From Cytidiella melzeri (Eukaryota; Basidiomycota; Agaricomycetes; Polyporales; Irpicaceae): a stretch of DNA of 54,479 nt. This document shows positions 45,990-54,479 of the stretch, piece by piece. The stretch's first letter is position 1. Each line of letters opens with the position of its first letter. Both the position numbers and the translations under genes were made by a program. The notes under the pieces were generated by a model. That model worked only from the letters and a program-made list of their open reading frames with translations, was not told the DNA's origin and made no database searches. The stretch covers positions 1 to 54,479 of the forward strand of contig JABYQR010000305.1 in NCBI GenBank assembly GCA_022592445.1. Direction: 5' to 3'.

Positions 45990-46367
45990 ATTTCCAGGCA
46001 TATCAACAAGCATGTGTTGTCTTGCTCTGTGCAAACCTATTTCTAGGTATGCACGTACTGAGTGAGTGATTTGACCATCTTTATTGGGAGTACCGTCGAC
46101 GTTGATGATGTTAAACGGTGATGCCAGTTGATTTGTTACCAGATTGTGACTTTCAACCACTGACTTACTGATGAACGTGGTTGTGGCTCCTGAATCTACC
46201 AGAGCTTTGACCTGCACTTTCTTTCCATATACCCAAATTGTAACTGGTAGAAAAAATGAATTCTTAGAACGCGCTACATTTTTGACAGTATCTACGTTAC
46301 AAAGATCAAGGGTATCTGGGCCTAAGCAATCATGTTTGCAGGGAGTCACATGACACTTCGGAAAAAA
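45990..46367 (-). pseudogene. Family B pol, protease part only
   Basis: The frame is entered by a -1 slip at 46361-46367 and reads through PKCHVTPCKHDCLG into the aspartic protease motif ALVDSGATTTFISKSVV. Homology ends after AYLEIG...MLVDMPGN, and the rest of pol is lost. Confidence 0.75.
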
Positions 46368-47809
46368 TCCTTGCCCTTGGTCGGCTTTTTCCCTTTACCC
46401 TTGTCAGGGGACGGGTGAAAAGTTGAAGGTTCATCATCTTCCGTTGGAACCTTCTCAATATGAGCCGCCAACTCTAGGCGCGCGGTATTGACATTTTTTG
46501 TTTTTGACGACAAAGCCTTAGGGGCTTCGGCTTTGCTGTCCGATTCAGAGTCCTCGGCATCTGCTGCCCGAATCTTCTTCGGCGCCGGAGACTTGCCATC
46601 CTTCTTCACTTCCTTCTTCTTGTCATTGGGCTTCTTCTTGAGCCTGTTGAGGTTGCACTCATCTGTGTTATGTTCTTTCGACTTATAGATGTGGCAGAAC
46701 TTTTCCAACTTTTCAGTCGAGTTCACCTCCTTGCCCTTGCCCTTGTTCCGCTTCTTGTTCTTGTTCTCCTTTTTATCCGCAGCGTCCACTTCCATAGGAG
46801 TGGATGTATCCTTTTCCTTCGCAAAGATCTCGCCCTGCGCTTTCTCCCGATAGACCTTCTTGTGGATGTCCAACAAGAGATCGAGGAACTGGGGCCAAGT
46901 AGTCGGAATTTGATTTTCATCTTTTCCGATCATGACCAGCCGCATGTCCTTCTCGATGACGTTCTTGAGCTTATGAATAAGCAAGTCGTCTTCATATCCT
47001 GAGAGTCTGCCAAGCGTACGGAAGTGTTCCGCGTACTTGACAAAGTTCTTGTGTGCCAGATACGTATTGTTGAACAAGGCATTGAGCTCCTTTCGAGCAC
47101 CTTCCTTGTTGTCCCATTGCCCGTATTGTACCTTGAGCTTGTTTTCGAACTCTTCCCACGTTCCAATCGTCTGACCCTTCGTGAGCTTCTTGATCCACGG
47201 CTCCATGTATTGAGCCGCCGCGCCTGAGAGCCGGTTCATCGCGACGGCAATACGTTGCCTGTCAGTAGCAACGTTCTCGTGGACAAGCCACAGAGAGATC
47301 TTGTTCAACCACTCGTTGAACTTGACCTTGCCGTCAGTGCCATTGAACTCCGGGGGTTCGCCAATCTTGGGCTGGCGCGAAGATCCTCCTTGTCCTTGAG
47401 ACAAGGGAATCTGATTAATCTGGTTGACCACATTTGTGATCGTCGTTTTGACCATATCCAGGTCAGTGTCCATGCGCTGGACTTGGGTGTCAGCAGCGCA
47501 CTGCGAATATAGGTCTTGAGCGACCTTATCCACATATTCCTGGAGGTTATCCTCCAGAAGCAACAGCTGGTTGTTCCAGATAAGAACCATCTGATTCATC
47601 ATGTTGTGGACCATGGCAGCAGTTGCTCCACCTTCAACCGTACGAGTAAAAGCCCTTTGGGCCGTGTTCAGGTTGTGGAAAATGTGCTGCTCAAAGTTTT
47701 CCACCAAAGGGTTGTAAACAATTGGCGTGATCTTGCCAAAAGTCACGGAGTGGGTGAGGTTAGAGGCAGCGGGAGCAGCGTTGGATCCGGCGTTAGATTG
47801 AGAGGCCAT
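46346..47809 (-). CDS. Family B Gag
   Basis: It has 487 residues from the ATG at 47809 (MASQSNAG). A helical gag domain (NFEQHIFHNLNTAQRAF, then EPPEFNGTDGKVKFNEWLNKISLWL and TWEEFENKLKVQYG) is followed by a Lys-rich tail. The nucleocapsid box reads CHIYKSKEHNTDEC: it keeps CX...HX4C, but the second cysteine of the CX2C pair is tyrosine (TAT at 46685-46687), a single-base change from TGT. Copy 1 at 9218-10133 is truncated before this point. The gag stop overlaps the pol frame, and a slippery T TTT TTC lies 12 nt before it. Confidence 0.88.
   Translation of the reverse strand: MASQSNAGSNAAPAASNLTHSVTFGKITPIVYNPLVENFEQHIFHNLNTAQRAFTRTVEGGATAAMVHNMMNQMVLIWNNQLLLLEDNLQEYVDKVAQDLYSQCAADTQVQRMDTDLDMVKTTITNVVNQINQIPLSQGQGGSSRQPKIGEPPEFNGTDGKVKFNEWLNKISLWLVHENVATDRQRIAVAMNRLSGAAAQYMEPWIKKLTKGQTIGTWEEFENKLKVQYGQWDNKEGARKELNALFNNTYLAHKNFVKYAEHFRTLGRLSGYEDDLLIHKLKNVIEKDMRLVMIGKDENQIPTTWPQFLDLLLDIHKKVYREKAQGEIFAKEKDTSTPMEVDAADKKENKNKKRNKGKGKEVNSTEKLEKFCHIYKSKEHNTDECNLNRLKKKPNDKKKEVKKDGKSPAPKKIRAADAEDSESDSKAEAPKALSSKTKNVNTARLELAAHIEKVPTEDDEPSTFHPSPDKGKGKKPTKGKDFFRSVM
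46361..46367 (-). promoter_or_regulatory. Candidate -1 frameshift heptamer T TTT TTC
   Basis: The gag codons GAT TTT TTC CGA contain U UUU UUC, which fits X XXY YYZ. A -1 slip enters the protease frame without a stop. The gag stop TGA is at 46346-46348. Confidence 0.6.
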
Positions 47810-47979
47810 TGCTTCAGATTTCTTAGTTAGCAAAGGATAAGCGAAATACTATTTCTAGTATAAGAAGAAGAGAAACACCACTTTTCACACATTGAACTCT
47901 TGTCAGAGTTGTTTTCACACATTAAATCCTTTTCAGGAAGTTGTCACCAAGTAAAATGAGGCTTGTCAGCCCATACATT

Positions 47980-48759
47980 TTATTCCATTTCCGCATATAC
48001 AAAGGCATTCATTTCAAACAGCCCTTCTAGTAACTCTAAGATGTAACCCCATCTCCGGTGTATGTCCACAAAACTAATTCTACCCAAACTTTTCAAGTCC
48101 TTTTTCAACATTCTCCATTCCCTATTCGACATCTTGTCCGTATGGTTCTCCTTGAACCACTGTTCTATCATGTAGACCCGACCAATCAGCAGCTGAACAT
48201 TTTCGCGACGAGTGTTGAGCCGTGCATCCGAAGATTGGCCATCACTTGCAAAAGAGGCGTTCAGCTTGTTGAGCACAGGCTCAAGCCTTTGACAGGCTGC
48301 TGTGATCATGGGTTCAAACTCCTGTTGACGAAGCATAAGCTTCATCTTACGGAAGTGGAGATTGGAGGGAAGAGGAGTGGGAGTGGGAACATGAGTGCGA
48401 CTGTTTCGATCTTCGATTTGCTGAAGAAGAGTGAGCTTTTCAGCTTTCTCCTTCTCCTGCTTCTCAATTCTATCGAGAAGGCTTCGCTGAGACATGAGGC
48501 TAGAGAGCTGTCTCATACGAGCTTGATTCTCCTCATGCTCAATGGTGGTGCGAGCTTGCTCTTCGAGATCGATCCTCTTGATGAGAGGTTTGTTGTCTGG
48601 GTACTTGACACGATGGGGCTTGCCGGTGTCTTTGAACTTGTTGAGAGTCTCCTTGGAGACTGCGAAGCGTTCTTGAAGTCCAGTGACTTCATTGCGGATG
48701 GGGATAGAGTAAGGGGCCTTGCGGCCAGTCTTAGCAGCGACGTAGCGGGAAAGTGGCAT
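47980..48759 (-). CDS. Family B ORF1, accessory protein upstream of gag
   Basis: It has 259 residues from the ATG at 48759 in a good context (TCACCATGC). It is very rich in charged helices: KIDLEEQART..., a coiled-coil stretch LLDRIEKQEKEKAEKLTLLQQIEDR, and a C-terminal helical region MIEQWFKENHTDKMSNREWRMLKK and LKSLGRISFVDIHRRWGYILELLEGLFEMNAFV. No known domain is recognised. The C-terminal part aligns by eye with ORF1 of family C. It may be an assembly, RNA-binding or targeting factor; this is a guess. It is expressed most plausibly from a spliced mRNA (see 48765-49358). ORF1 and gag are 170 nt apart and in different frames. Confidence 0.75.
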   Translation of the reverse strand: MPLSRYVAAKTGRKAPYSIPIRNEVTGLQERFAVSKETLNKFKDTGKPHRVKYPDNKPLIKRIDLEEQARTTIEHEENQARMRQLSSLMSQRSLLDRIEKQEKEKAEKLTLLQQIEDRNSRTHVPTPTPLPSNLHFRKMKLMLRQQEFEPMITAACQRLEPVLNKLNASFASDGQSSDARLNTRRENVQLLIGRVYMIEQWFKENHTDKMSNREWRMLKKDLKSLGRISFVDIHRRWGYILELLEGLFEMNAFVYAEME

Positions 48760-48764
48760 GGTGA

Positions 48765-49358
48765 CTGTGTGACAAAGTGTGATGAGCTTGTCAGCTCAGT
48801 GGTGTGCAAACAAATCTCCATAAAGGAGAGGTCCTGTGTGTGCGTGGGGTAGTGCCGGCGTCGGCCTGGACTCTCTCTCCAGGTCCGGTGGTGTAAGGAT
48901 CTCCGTCATGGTTCCACCCATGCGGCAAATGGTTGGCGGATCAGTATTACACTGACCCTAAGTCCGGCCAGAACCAGTTACCCGTCTTCGTGCCTAGGCA
49001 CTCATGGGCTTCTAGTCCTGTTGTCTAGCTCTTATAACGAGCATCTGACACCAGACTCCACTATCGCCTGTGGGGAGGCACACTTTCATCATGTTGACAT
49101 AATGCCAACCCCTGCTCTGATCAGCTCTAGGAGCGTCAGGCGAGAGGGTGATTCAAGTTGTGCACATCAAGGCAAAGCCTAGACATGACTACCACTTAAA
49201 GCCTATGGTCCGGCTACCTCTATTTCTAGAGGATTTGTAGAGGGGCCCACGCACAGGCACAAGACCTAGAAGAAAGGGAAAGAAACCTCCAGCACGTCCA
49301 GAGACGTGAGGGAGTAGGGGCAGTCTTATCCAAATGTAACAGTTAAGGTTACACTCAC
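48765..49358 (-). other. Predicted leader intron of family B, copy 2
   Basis: The donor CTG|GTGAGTGTA (G at 49358) lies in U5 and is also conserved in the solo LTR at 38677. The acceptor CACACAG ends five bases before the ORF1 ATG, preceded by a CTGAC branch site. The upstream exon (49359-49469) has no ATG, while the 594-nt intron has several and contains the primer-binding site. Confidence 0.65.
49321..49332 (-). other. Family B primer-binding site, self-priming type
   Basis: TGGATAAGACTG (minus) lies 2 nt inside the LTR edge and pairs perfectly (12 nt) with the LTR at 49458-49469, which starts about 34 nt downstream of the TATATATA box (49496-49503). Confidence 0.78.
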
Positions 49359-50046
49359 CAGATAAGTTGTTAACTTGAGGGGATAGAGTGAGATAGAGTG
49401 TGAGAGTAGTGGTGAGCGAAGTACTGGGGAGTACTGAGTAGTCCTTTATCAACAGAGTGGATAAGACTGAGGGGATATGCCCTCAGGAGTGCCTCTATAT
49501 ATACATGAAGGGGAGGACCCCAGGTACTACCCTTAGACCCCTAATACCTACATGAGTAAGCGAAGTAATCTACCTTACTAAGCATGCCCTATGCCCTAGT
49601 GGTGCCACTTCAATAATCAACCAATAGCAATTGTCCCCATGACCTGACCCCATGACCCAGCTCCAAGGCTAGACTTGTTCTAGCTTGTTCTAAGACAAGG
49701 CTAGACTTTTCCAGAAGGTTCTATGAACTATGACATCATCTAATGGAATGTTCTATACTATGACATCATAGTTCCAGCAAGTTCTACAAGGTTCCAGAGA
49801 GTTCTATCATGTGATACACAGATAAGAAAGGAGCGCATCAGCGCATCAGAGACAGGAGGCGCATCAGCGCATCAATTGATAGGCACTGAGAATAAGCGCC
49901 GGAATAGGCGCCTGATAAGCGCCAGATAAGCGCTGGATAAGCGCCTAAATAGACGCCGGATAAGCGCTGGATAAGCACTTAAATATTCCCAATAATACCG
50001 TTGCCTGGTAAGGCAAGTCTTGTAGAAACATTGAAAATCTGTGACA
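49335..50046 (-). repeat. 5' LTR of family B, copy 2
   Basis: The LTR is 712 bp with edges TGTAACAG...CTGTGACA. TATATATA lies at 49496-49503, the predicted transcript start is near 49469 and the U5 donor is at 49358. U3 has an array of five GATAAG motifs (49914-49975). Confidence 0.88.
49890..49980. repeat. GATAAGCGC array in U3 of LTR B
   Basis: GATAAG occurs five times at spacings of about 10-25 bp, mostly as GATAAGCGC. The solo LTR has two. GATAAG is the binding motif of fungal GATA factors. Confidence 0.6.
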
Positions 50047-50247
50047 GGAAGTACTTGTTAAGGAACTCGAGGCCTGTACATCACCCTTCAAGGAGCTGTC
50101 TCATGCCAGGTACGTGAGGTTCTTCCTTAAACGGTCCAATGCCTGACATCCACAACCAGAACTGCAGTCCTCTTGTGCGCCCACTCTAATCTGTCCTCCA
50201 CACCTGCCGGACTCTCCAAGCTTGAGTGCAGCTTTCCAATACGTGAC
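50047..50247. other. Sequence between LTR B copy 2 and LTR A
   Basis: The 201 bp do not match other parts of the window. On the minus strand the frame WKAALKLGESGRCGGQ... is open but too short to classify. Confidence 0.4.
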
Positions 50248-51002
50248 TGTCACGGAGACTGAGCTCGACGCAGCAACTAGGGACACGGAGTGGAAGACGA
50301 CGACGAGGTGGTGGCAGGCGTATAGCACAATGCTCTCACCAGCTATAAACCTTATACAGATATCTAGCCCAGTAAAGACCAAGTTAGAATTGATACTACC
50401 CGCTATGTAGTACAAGAGGGGGTTTGCTTACCTAGCCCAGTAAAGACCAAGAGGTCGAGATGGGGGGCTAGGAGCGTACATGCAGCAGTATATATAGACT
50501 TCAGGGACCTGCGCACAGACCATGTTGAGGGCAGGCTTTGCAAGAAGCCGTGTGAACGAAGAACAAAAGAACTACCTAAAGGAGAACAATAGCTATTGTC
50601 TAGACCTTGCCAAGAACTCTACCCGTGAGAGAATCTATCTAAAAGGGACCAACTATTGTATTCCATTCCCACACCTGTGAGAACATCCTTCCATAAAGAG
50701 AACAATAGGGAAAGAACAATAAGGAGCCCATGTGGACGTCATTTATGACATCAAACCCTAGCTATGGGCTGAGCCATGTGTCTGAGCCATGTGGCTTACT
50801 TAAGCTAAGTCACATGCCAGTGTGACGTAGTAGCAAGTAATGTGACCGTGTGGAGCGTCTAAGCCACGTGATACGGGCGCTTAATAGACGTGCAAAGGAG
50901 TTTATGCAGAGAGAATTGAAACTAGGTTGTAGCCCGGAGTTTTACAGATAAAAACAAGAGGTAAATTGCGAAAATTAAGGGCTAGTCAGGCCATCCATGA
51001 CA
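50248..51002 (-). repeat. 3' LTR of chromovirus family A
   Basis: The LTR is 755 bp with edges TGTCA...TGACA and is next to a polypurine tract at 51006-51015. It contains the intron-like segment 50364-50431. It is homologous to 8784-9217 (inverse orientation) and 38993-39682. Confidence 0.9.
50364..50431 (-). other. Intron-like segment in LTR A, copy at 50 kb
   Basis: On the minus strand GTAAGC follows TACTGGGCTAG, a TTCTAAC branch-like motif precedes the second TTGGTCTTTACTGGGCTAG, and the segment is 68 nt, as at 9033-9100. Confidence 0.55.
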
Positions 51003-51005
51003 TTA

Positions 51006-51015
51006 CCCCCCTCCT
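51006..51015 (-). other. Polypurine tract of family A
   Basis: AGGAGGGGGG lies three bases upstream of the 3' LTR on the minus strand, the usual primer for plus-strand DNA. Confidence 0.8.
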
Positions 51016-51160
51016 AAAATCGAGCGTCCTCGCGAAGCATCACTGTGCTGTGGTGATAGAGGTCTTCTACCCGTCTACAGGGATTCAGCAGAATTGCCCC
51101 GATTGTCTAGTCAGAAGGATGCTAGGAAGTTTCTCCCCTTCTGGTGTCGTTGACTCGACG

Positions 51161-54100
51161 TTACCCGTCAGTGTGATGTTCTTGAGATATCCAGACCGAT
51201 GTGTTTGCCTTCATCCCAGCTAAGATCGTATGTAGATGGATAGATCGTGCGAAGGAAAGCGGGTCGGTCTGGGTATTGAATTCCCGAAAGTGCGAGCGGA
51301 GATCCGCGAAGAGTGAAGCTTTGATGACCCGGGGCGCTCCGGGGTTTGCTTTGTAGAAGTCGTCAATCGCTTCTTGACTATTCTCGAGGTTTTCGACTGG
51401 TTCCCAGCTATTGTGTCCGTCTGAATACCCTTCCCATTTGACTAGGAATTGCAGTTTCTTCCAACGTCCGTGTAGCCTGCTGTCTAGCACCTTTTCGACG
51501 ACGTACTGTTCTTCTCCTTCTATGACGATAGGATCAGGAGGTGGAGGTACGTCTTTGCCGTTGTCGTGCCAGGGACTTAGACGGTTGATGTGGAAGACGG
51601 GGTGGATTCGGAGATAGCTGGGTAGATCGAGTTTGTAATCGAGATCGCCAATGTGTTCGATGACTTTGTACGGACCGAGTTGTCGAGGACCGAGTTTAGG
51701 GGTAGCCTGGTGGATCTGGACATTCTTAGCGTTCAGCCAGACCATGTCCCCTACTTGGAAAACGCGTGGAGAGCGCTTCTCAGACTCATAGAGTTGCTTC
51801 ATCTTTTCTTTGCTTAGACGAAGAGCTGCTTCGGTCTCTTTGCGTACTCGAGCCATATTGTCAAGGCGCTCATCGAGTGATGGGATATTGCTTCGCTTGC
51901 CGATTGGTATGGTGAAGTCGGGGCGATATCCATAGATGACTTCAAACGGTGTTTGGGAGTTACCCGCATGTACTCGCGAGTTGAGTGCAACTCAGCCGCT
52001 GGCAGATGATCGACCCAGTCGTCTTGTCGTTGCTGACAGAATAGACGTAGGTACTGTTCGATATCCTGGTTTTTGCGTTCGACCTTGCCATTTCCTTGCG
52101 GATGATAGGCGGTCGTAAAACCAGTCTCTATGCCTAGGCGGTGATAGAGCGCACGCATGAAGCGTGCTGCAAACTGGGGTCCTCGGTCAGAGAACACCTT
52201 CTTGGGAATGCCGTGAAGTCGGAATACTTCTTGTATGTAGATCGGCAATCCCCTCAGCGTTAACCTTAGTGGTAGTAGGGATGATGTGCGTTTGATCGGA
52301 GTAATGGTCGACGTAGACCGCGATCGAATCAAATCCCTTAGAGGGTGGCAGCTGAGTGATGAGATCTACTCCGACGTGTTCCCAAGGTCCGGCCGGAGTT
52401 TCCTGAGGCTGTAGTACTGCTTTAGGGTGTGGAGCTGACTTGTAGCGTTGGCAGCGATCACAACCTAGTACGTAAGTCTCGATGAAGGCATTCATCTTCG
52501 GCCACCAATAGTGTCGTGAGACTAGCTCTATGGTGCCGTGTTTGCCGGATGACCAGCCGCGGGTGTGTCATGGCAAGATTTGACGATTTTGTGACGGAGC
52601 TCTTTGTTGTTAGGGATGTAGAGTTTTCCCTTGTAATAGATGAGCCCGTCACTCTCTTCCCATTCGAGTAAACCGCTGACAAGTTTGCGAGGACCCTTCT
52701 TGCGAAGGGTAGCGAGAGCTTGTGCGACTTCTGCTTCTTGCTCCGTGCATTCTCGGATCTTTGATTCGAGTGGAGAAGCAGTGGCAAGCGCACTGGTGGC
52801 GAGGATGCGGAAGTGTTCCGGTTTCAGTACCACCTGATCCTTGTTGTCTTCTTCGTCCGTGACAGCGTGAGAGTGAAGACGAGAGAGAGGATCAGCGTGT
52901 ATCATGGTACTACCGGGCTTGTGTACCAACACGAAGTCGAAGTCAGCCAAAAGTAATGACCAACGTGCTTGACGTCGAGTGAGGTGTTGCGCAGTCTTCC
53001 AGTACTGCAGGTTTGCGTGATCTGTCCAGATCTCAAACGGTTCCTTGAGCCCCTCAAGGTAGTGGCGCCAATCTTTGAGAGCTTCGGTGATGGCTAACAT
53101 CTCCGATCAAAGATTTCGTAGTTACGTTCTGCTTCAGTCATAGATGCGGACCGGTAGGCGATAGGGTGGTAGAATCCATCTTCCTTCGATTTCTGGGAGA
53201 TGATTCCACCGGTCGCATAGCCCGAGGCATCGACTTCTAGACGTGTAGGGAGTTCAGGGTCCCAGACTGCCAAGATAGGCTTAGTGGTAAAGGCCTTCTT
53301 TAGCAGCGTGAAGGCAGTCTCTTGTGCTGGACCCCAGACAAACGGTACGTCCTTCTTAGTAAGGTCGTGTAGAGGCCGCGCGTGCTTTGAGAAGTCTTGG
53401 ATGAAGCGTCGGTAGAAGTTAGCGAACCCGATGAATCCTCTGACTTCTTTGAGGTTCTTGGGTGTGGGCCACGTAGAAACTGCTTGGACTTTGACAGGGT
53501 CCATAGCTACTTCGCCGGCGCGAATGATCAATCCAAGGTACTCGATCTCAGATTTCTCAAACTCGCACTTTTCCGGACGAAGATACAGATCGTGCTGCTG
53601 AAGTCGCTCGAGGACTTCATGAACAACCTTGCGGTGCTCTGTCAGGTTGTTACTCCAGATCAAGATGTCATCTAGATAGACAGCCACCTTGCCCTCGGCC
53701 ACGAGGTCAGCGAAGATGTTGTCCATCAGAGCTTGGAAGGTAGCGGGTGAGTTCGTGAGACCGAAGAACATGACTTTAGGTTCGAAGAGTCCTCGGTTGG
53801 TAACGAAAGCCGCTTTGTACTCGTCTCCTTCTTTGATGCGGACATTGTGATATCCCCAACGAACATCGAATTTGGTGAAGATCTTTGCACCCTTGAGCTT
53901 GTTGATAATGTCGGTGGCAAGCGGTAGAGGGTAGCGGTTCTTCACGGTGATGTCGTTGAGTTTACGATAGTCCTGAATAAGTCGGAGTTTGTTGTCCTTC
54001 TTTTTGATGAAAAAGACTGGAGAAGCCATCGGAGACTTAGAAGGCGTGATGTAACCTTTTGCTAGGTTCTCCTGAATGAACTTGTCAAGTTCGGCTTGTT

Positions 54101-54479
54101 CGTTCAGGGGCATAGGGTAAACTTTCGATTTGATGGTCTCAGGAGCGTCTGGTTTGAGATCAATCGAATGGTCCCAGGGCTGATGCTGGGGTAGCCGATT
54201 AGACTCTTCCTCAGAGAAGACTTTAGCATGTCGGTGATACTCTGATGGAACAATGTCTTCGAAGGAGCGCTGAGCTTTAGCTTCGTTTGCTTCAGCAGCA
54301 AGCTTGGTAGAATAGGTGAAGCCGGCCATACACCAGACTTCGTCAGTGGTGTCTTGGATAATACCGGCTTTGACCCACTGCCTACGTTCTTTGCGATTAC
54401 CGTCAACCTTCTGGAAAGGTTCATCAGGAGATTCTTCCGAGCCGCTGGAATTGTCATTTCTCCTTTTTCCCAGTTAACG
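51161..54479 (-). pseudogene. Chromovirus pol: RT, RNase H, integrase, chromodomain; four frameshifts
   Basis: RT is intact from about 54329 to 53104, with SPMASPVFFIKKKDNKLR, FGLTNSPATFQ and YLDDIL. RNase H ([14 protein letters not shown]), the integrase zinc finger (H...H, CDRC) and the catalytic D, D and E (HVGVDLIT, FSDRGPQF, NGKVERKNQD) follow. The GPY-type module is GPYKVIEHIGDLDYKLDLP, and the chromodomain starts EEQYVVEKVLDSR with the KWEGY block. The frame breaks near 53103, 52546, 52238 and 51988; three breaks fit loss of one G and one fits loss of two bases. The chromodomain is unbroken. This copy is probably inactive, unless the missing Gs are assembly errors in G runs. Confidence 0.88.

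Larger units (their letters stand above)
45990..50046 (-). mobile_element. Family B Ty3/gypsy element, copy 2 (5' half)
   Basis: On the minus strand: 5' LTR (49335-50046), self-priming site, leader, ORF1 (47980-48759), gag (46346-47809) and the start of pol (protease). Pol breaks off near 45990 in unrelated sequence; RT, integrase and 3' LTR are missing. ORF1 and gag are uninterrupted, so this copy serves as the reference for the family. Confidence 0.88.
51003..54479 (-). mobile_element. Family A chromovirus (Ty3/gypsy), internal 3' half
   Basis: The minus-strand element includes RT, RNase H, integrase, chromodomain, polypurine tract and 3' LTR. It runs off the right window edge, so gag, protease and 5' LTR are not seen. 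Confidence 0.9.

Overview
The window looks like nuclear DNA from a filamentous basidiomycete, probably an agaricomycete; I cannot name the species. The genes carry many short (about 50-70 nt) GT-AG introns. They include a DGAT2-type acyltransferase, CDC48/p97 and two large TPR-CHAT proteins, and they are surrounded by Ty3/gypsy retrotransposons and a pogo-type DNA transposon.

Layout: 1-17474 is a nested repeat block, all on the minus strand unless stated. Family C (1-4998) is a Ty3/gypsy element with ORF1, gag and pol (running off the left edge) and its 5' LTR. It sits in the integrase of a decayed element D (4999 to about 8640). A fragment of a chromovirus LTR (family A, + orientation, 8784-9217) follows, then a decayed family B element (9218-17474). 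The gag-ORF1 spacer of that B copy holds a miniature LTR element (TRIM, 10251-11002). Its LTR is split by a 4.4 kb pogo-type transposon (12935-17365). The single-copy part runs from 17475 to 38671: DGAT2 (minus), TPR-CHAT gene 1 (plus), an Hsp70 relic, TPR-CHAT gene 2 (plus), CDC48 (minus) and an uncharacterised coiled-coil gene (minus). A second repeat block (38672-54479) holds a solo B LTR with a solo A LTR inside it, a decaying uncharacterised gene, fragments of an LTR C and another element, a second B element (ORF1, gag, start of pol, 5' LTR), and the 3' part of an A chromovirus with a chromodomain.

The main result is the expression and priming logic of the LTR elements. In families B and C and in the TRIM, the sequence just inside the 5' LTR is perfectly complementary over 10-12 nt to LTR sequence lying 30-35 nt downstream of the TATA box. 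That is the predicted 5' end of the transcript, so the geometry is that of Tf1-like self-priming. Families B and C both carry an extra ORF1 before gag, and their C-terminal regions look related. In C, the transcript from the predicted start to the gag AUG (about 1.44 kb, including all of ORF1) has no AUG in any frame, although the reverse triplet CAT occurs about 30 times. In B, a conserved splice donor in U5 pairs with an acceptor five bases before the ORF1 AUG and would remove an AUG-rich leader together with the primer-binding site. Both families show a -1 frameshift heptamer at the gag end. LTRs A and C, and an LTR-like stretch inside the pogo element, contain a short intron-like segment whose 3' end repeats the exon end just before its donor. 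A solo A LTR lacks exactly this segment.

Host genes: DGAT2 makes triacylglycerol. CDC48 is the ubiquitin-dependent segregase. The two TPR-CHAT genes are tandem paralogues with intact His/Cys dyads and matching intron positions. I see no functional link between these genes. Many stop codons in the decayed repeats fit C-to-T change (CGA to TGA), which suggests mutation of methylated cytosines.
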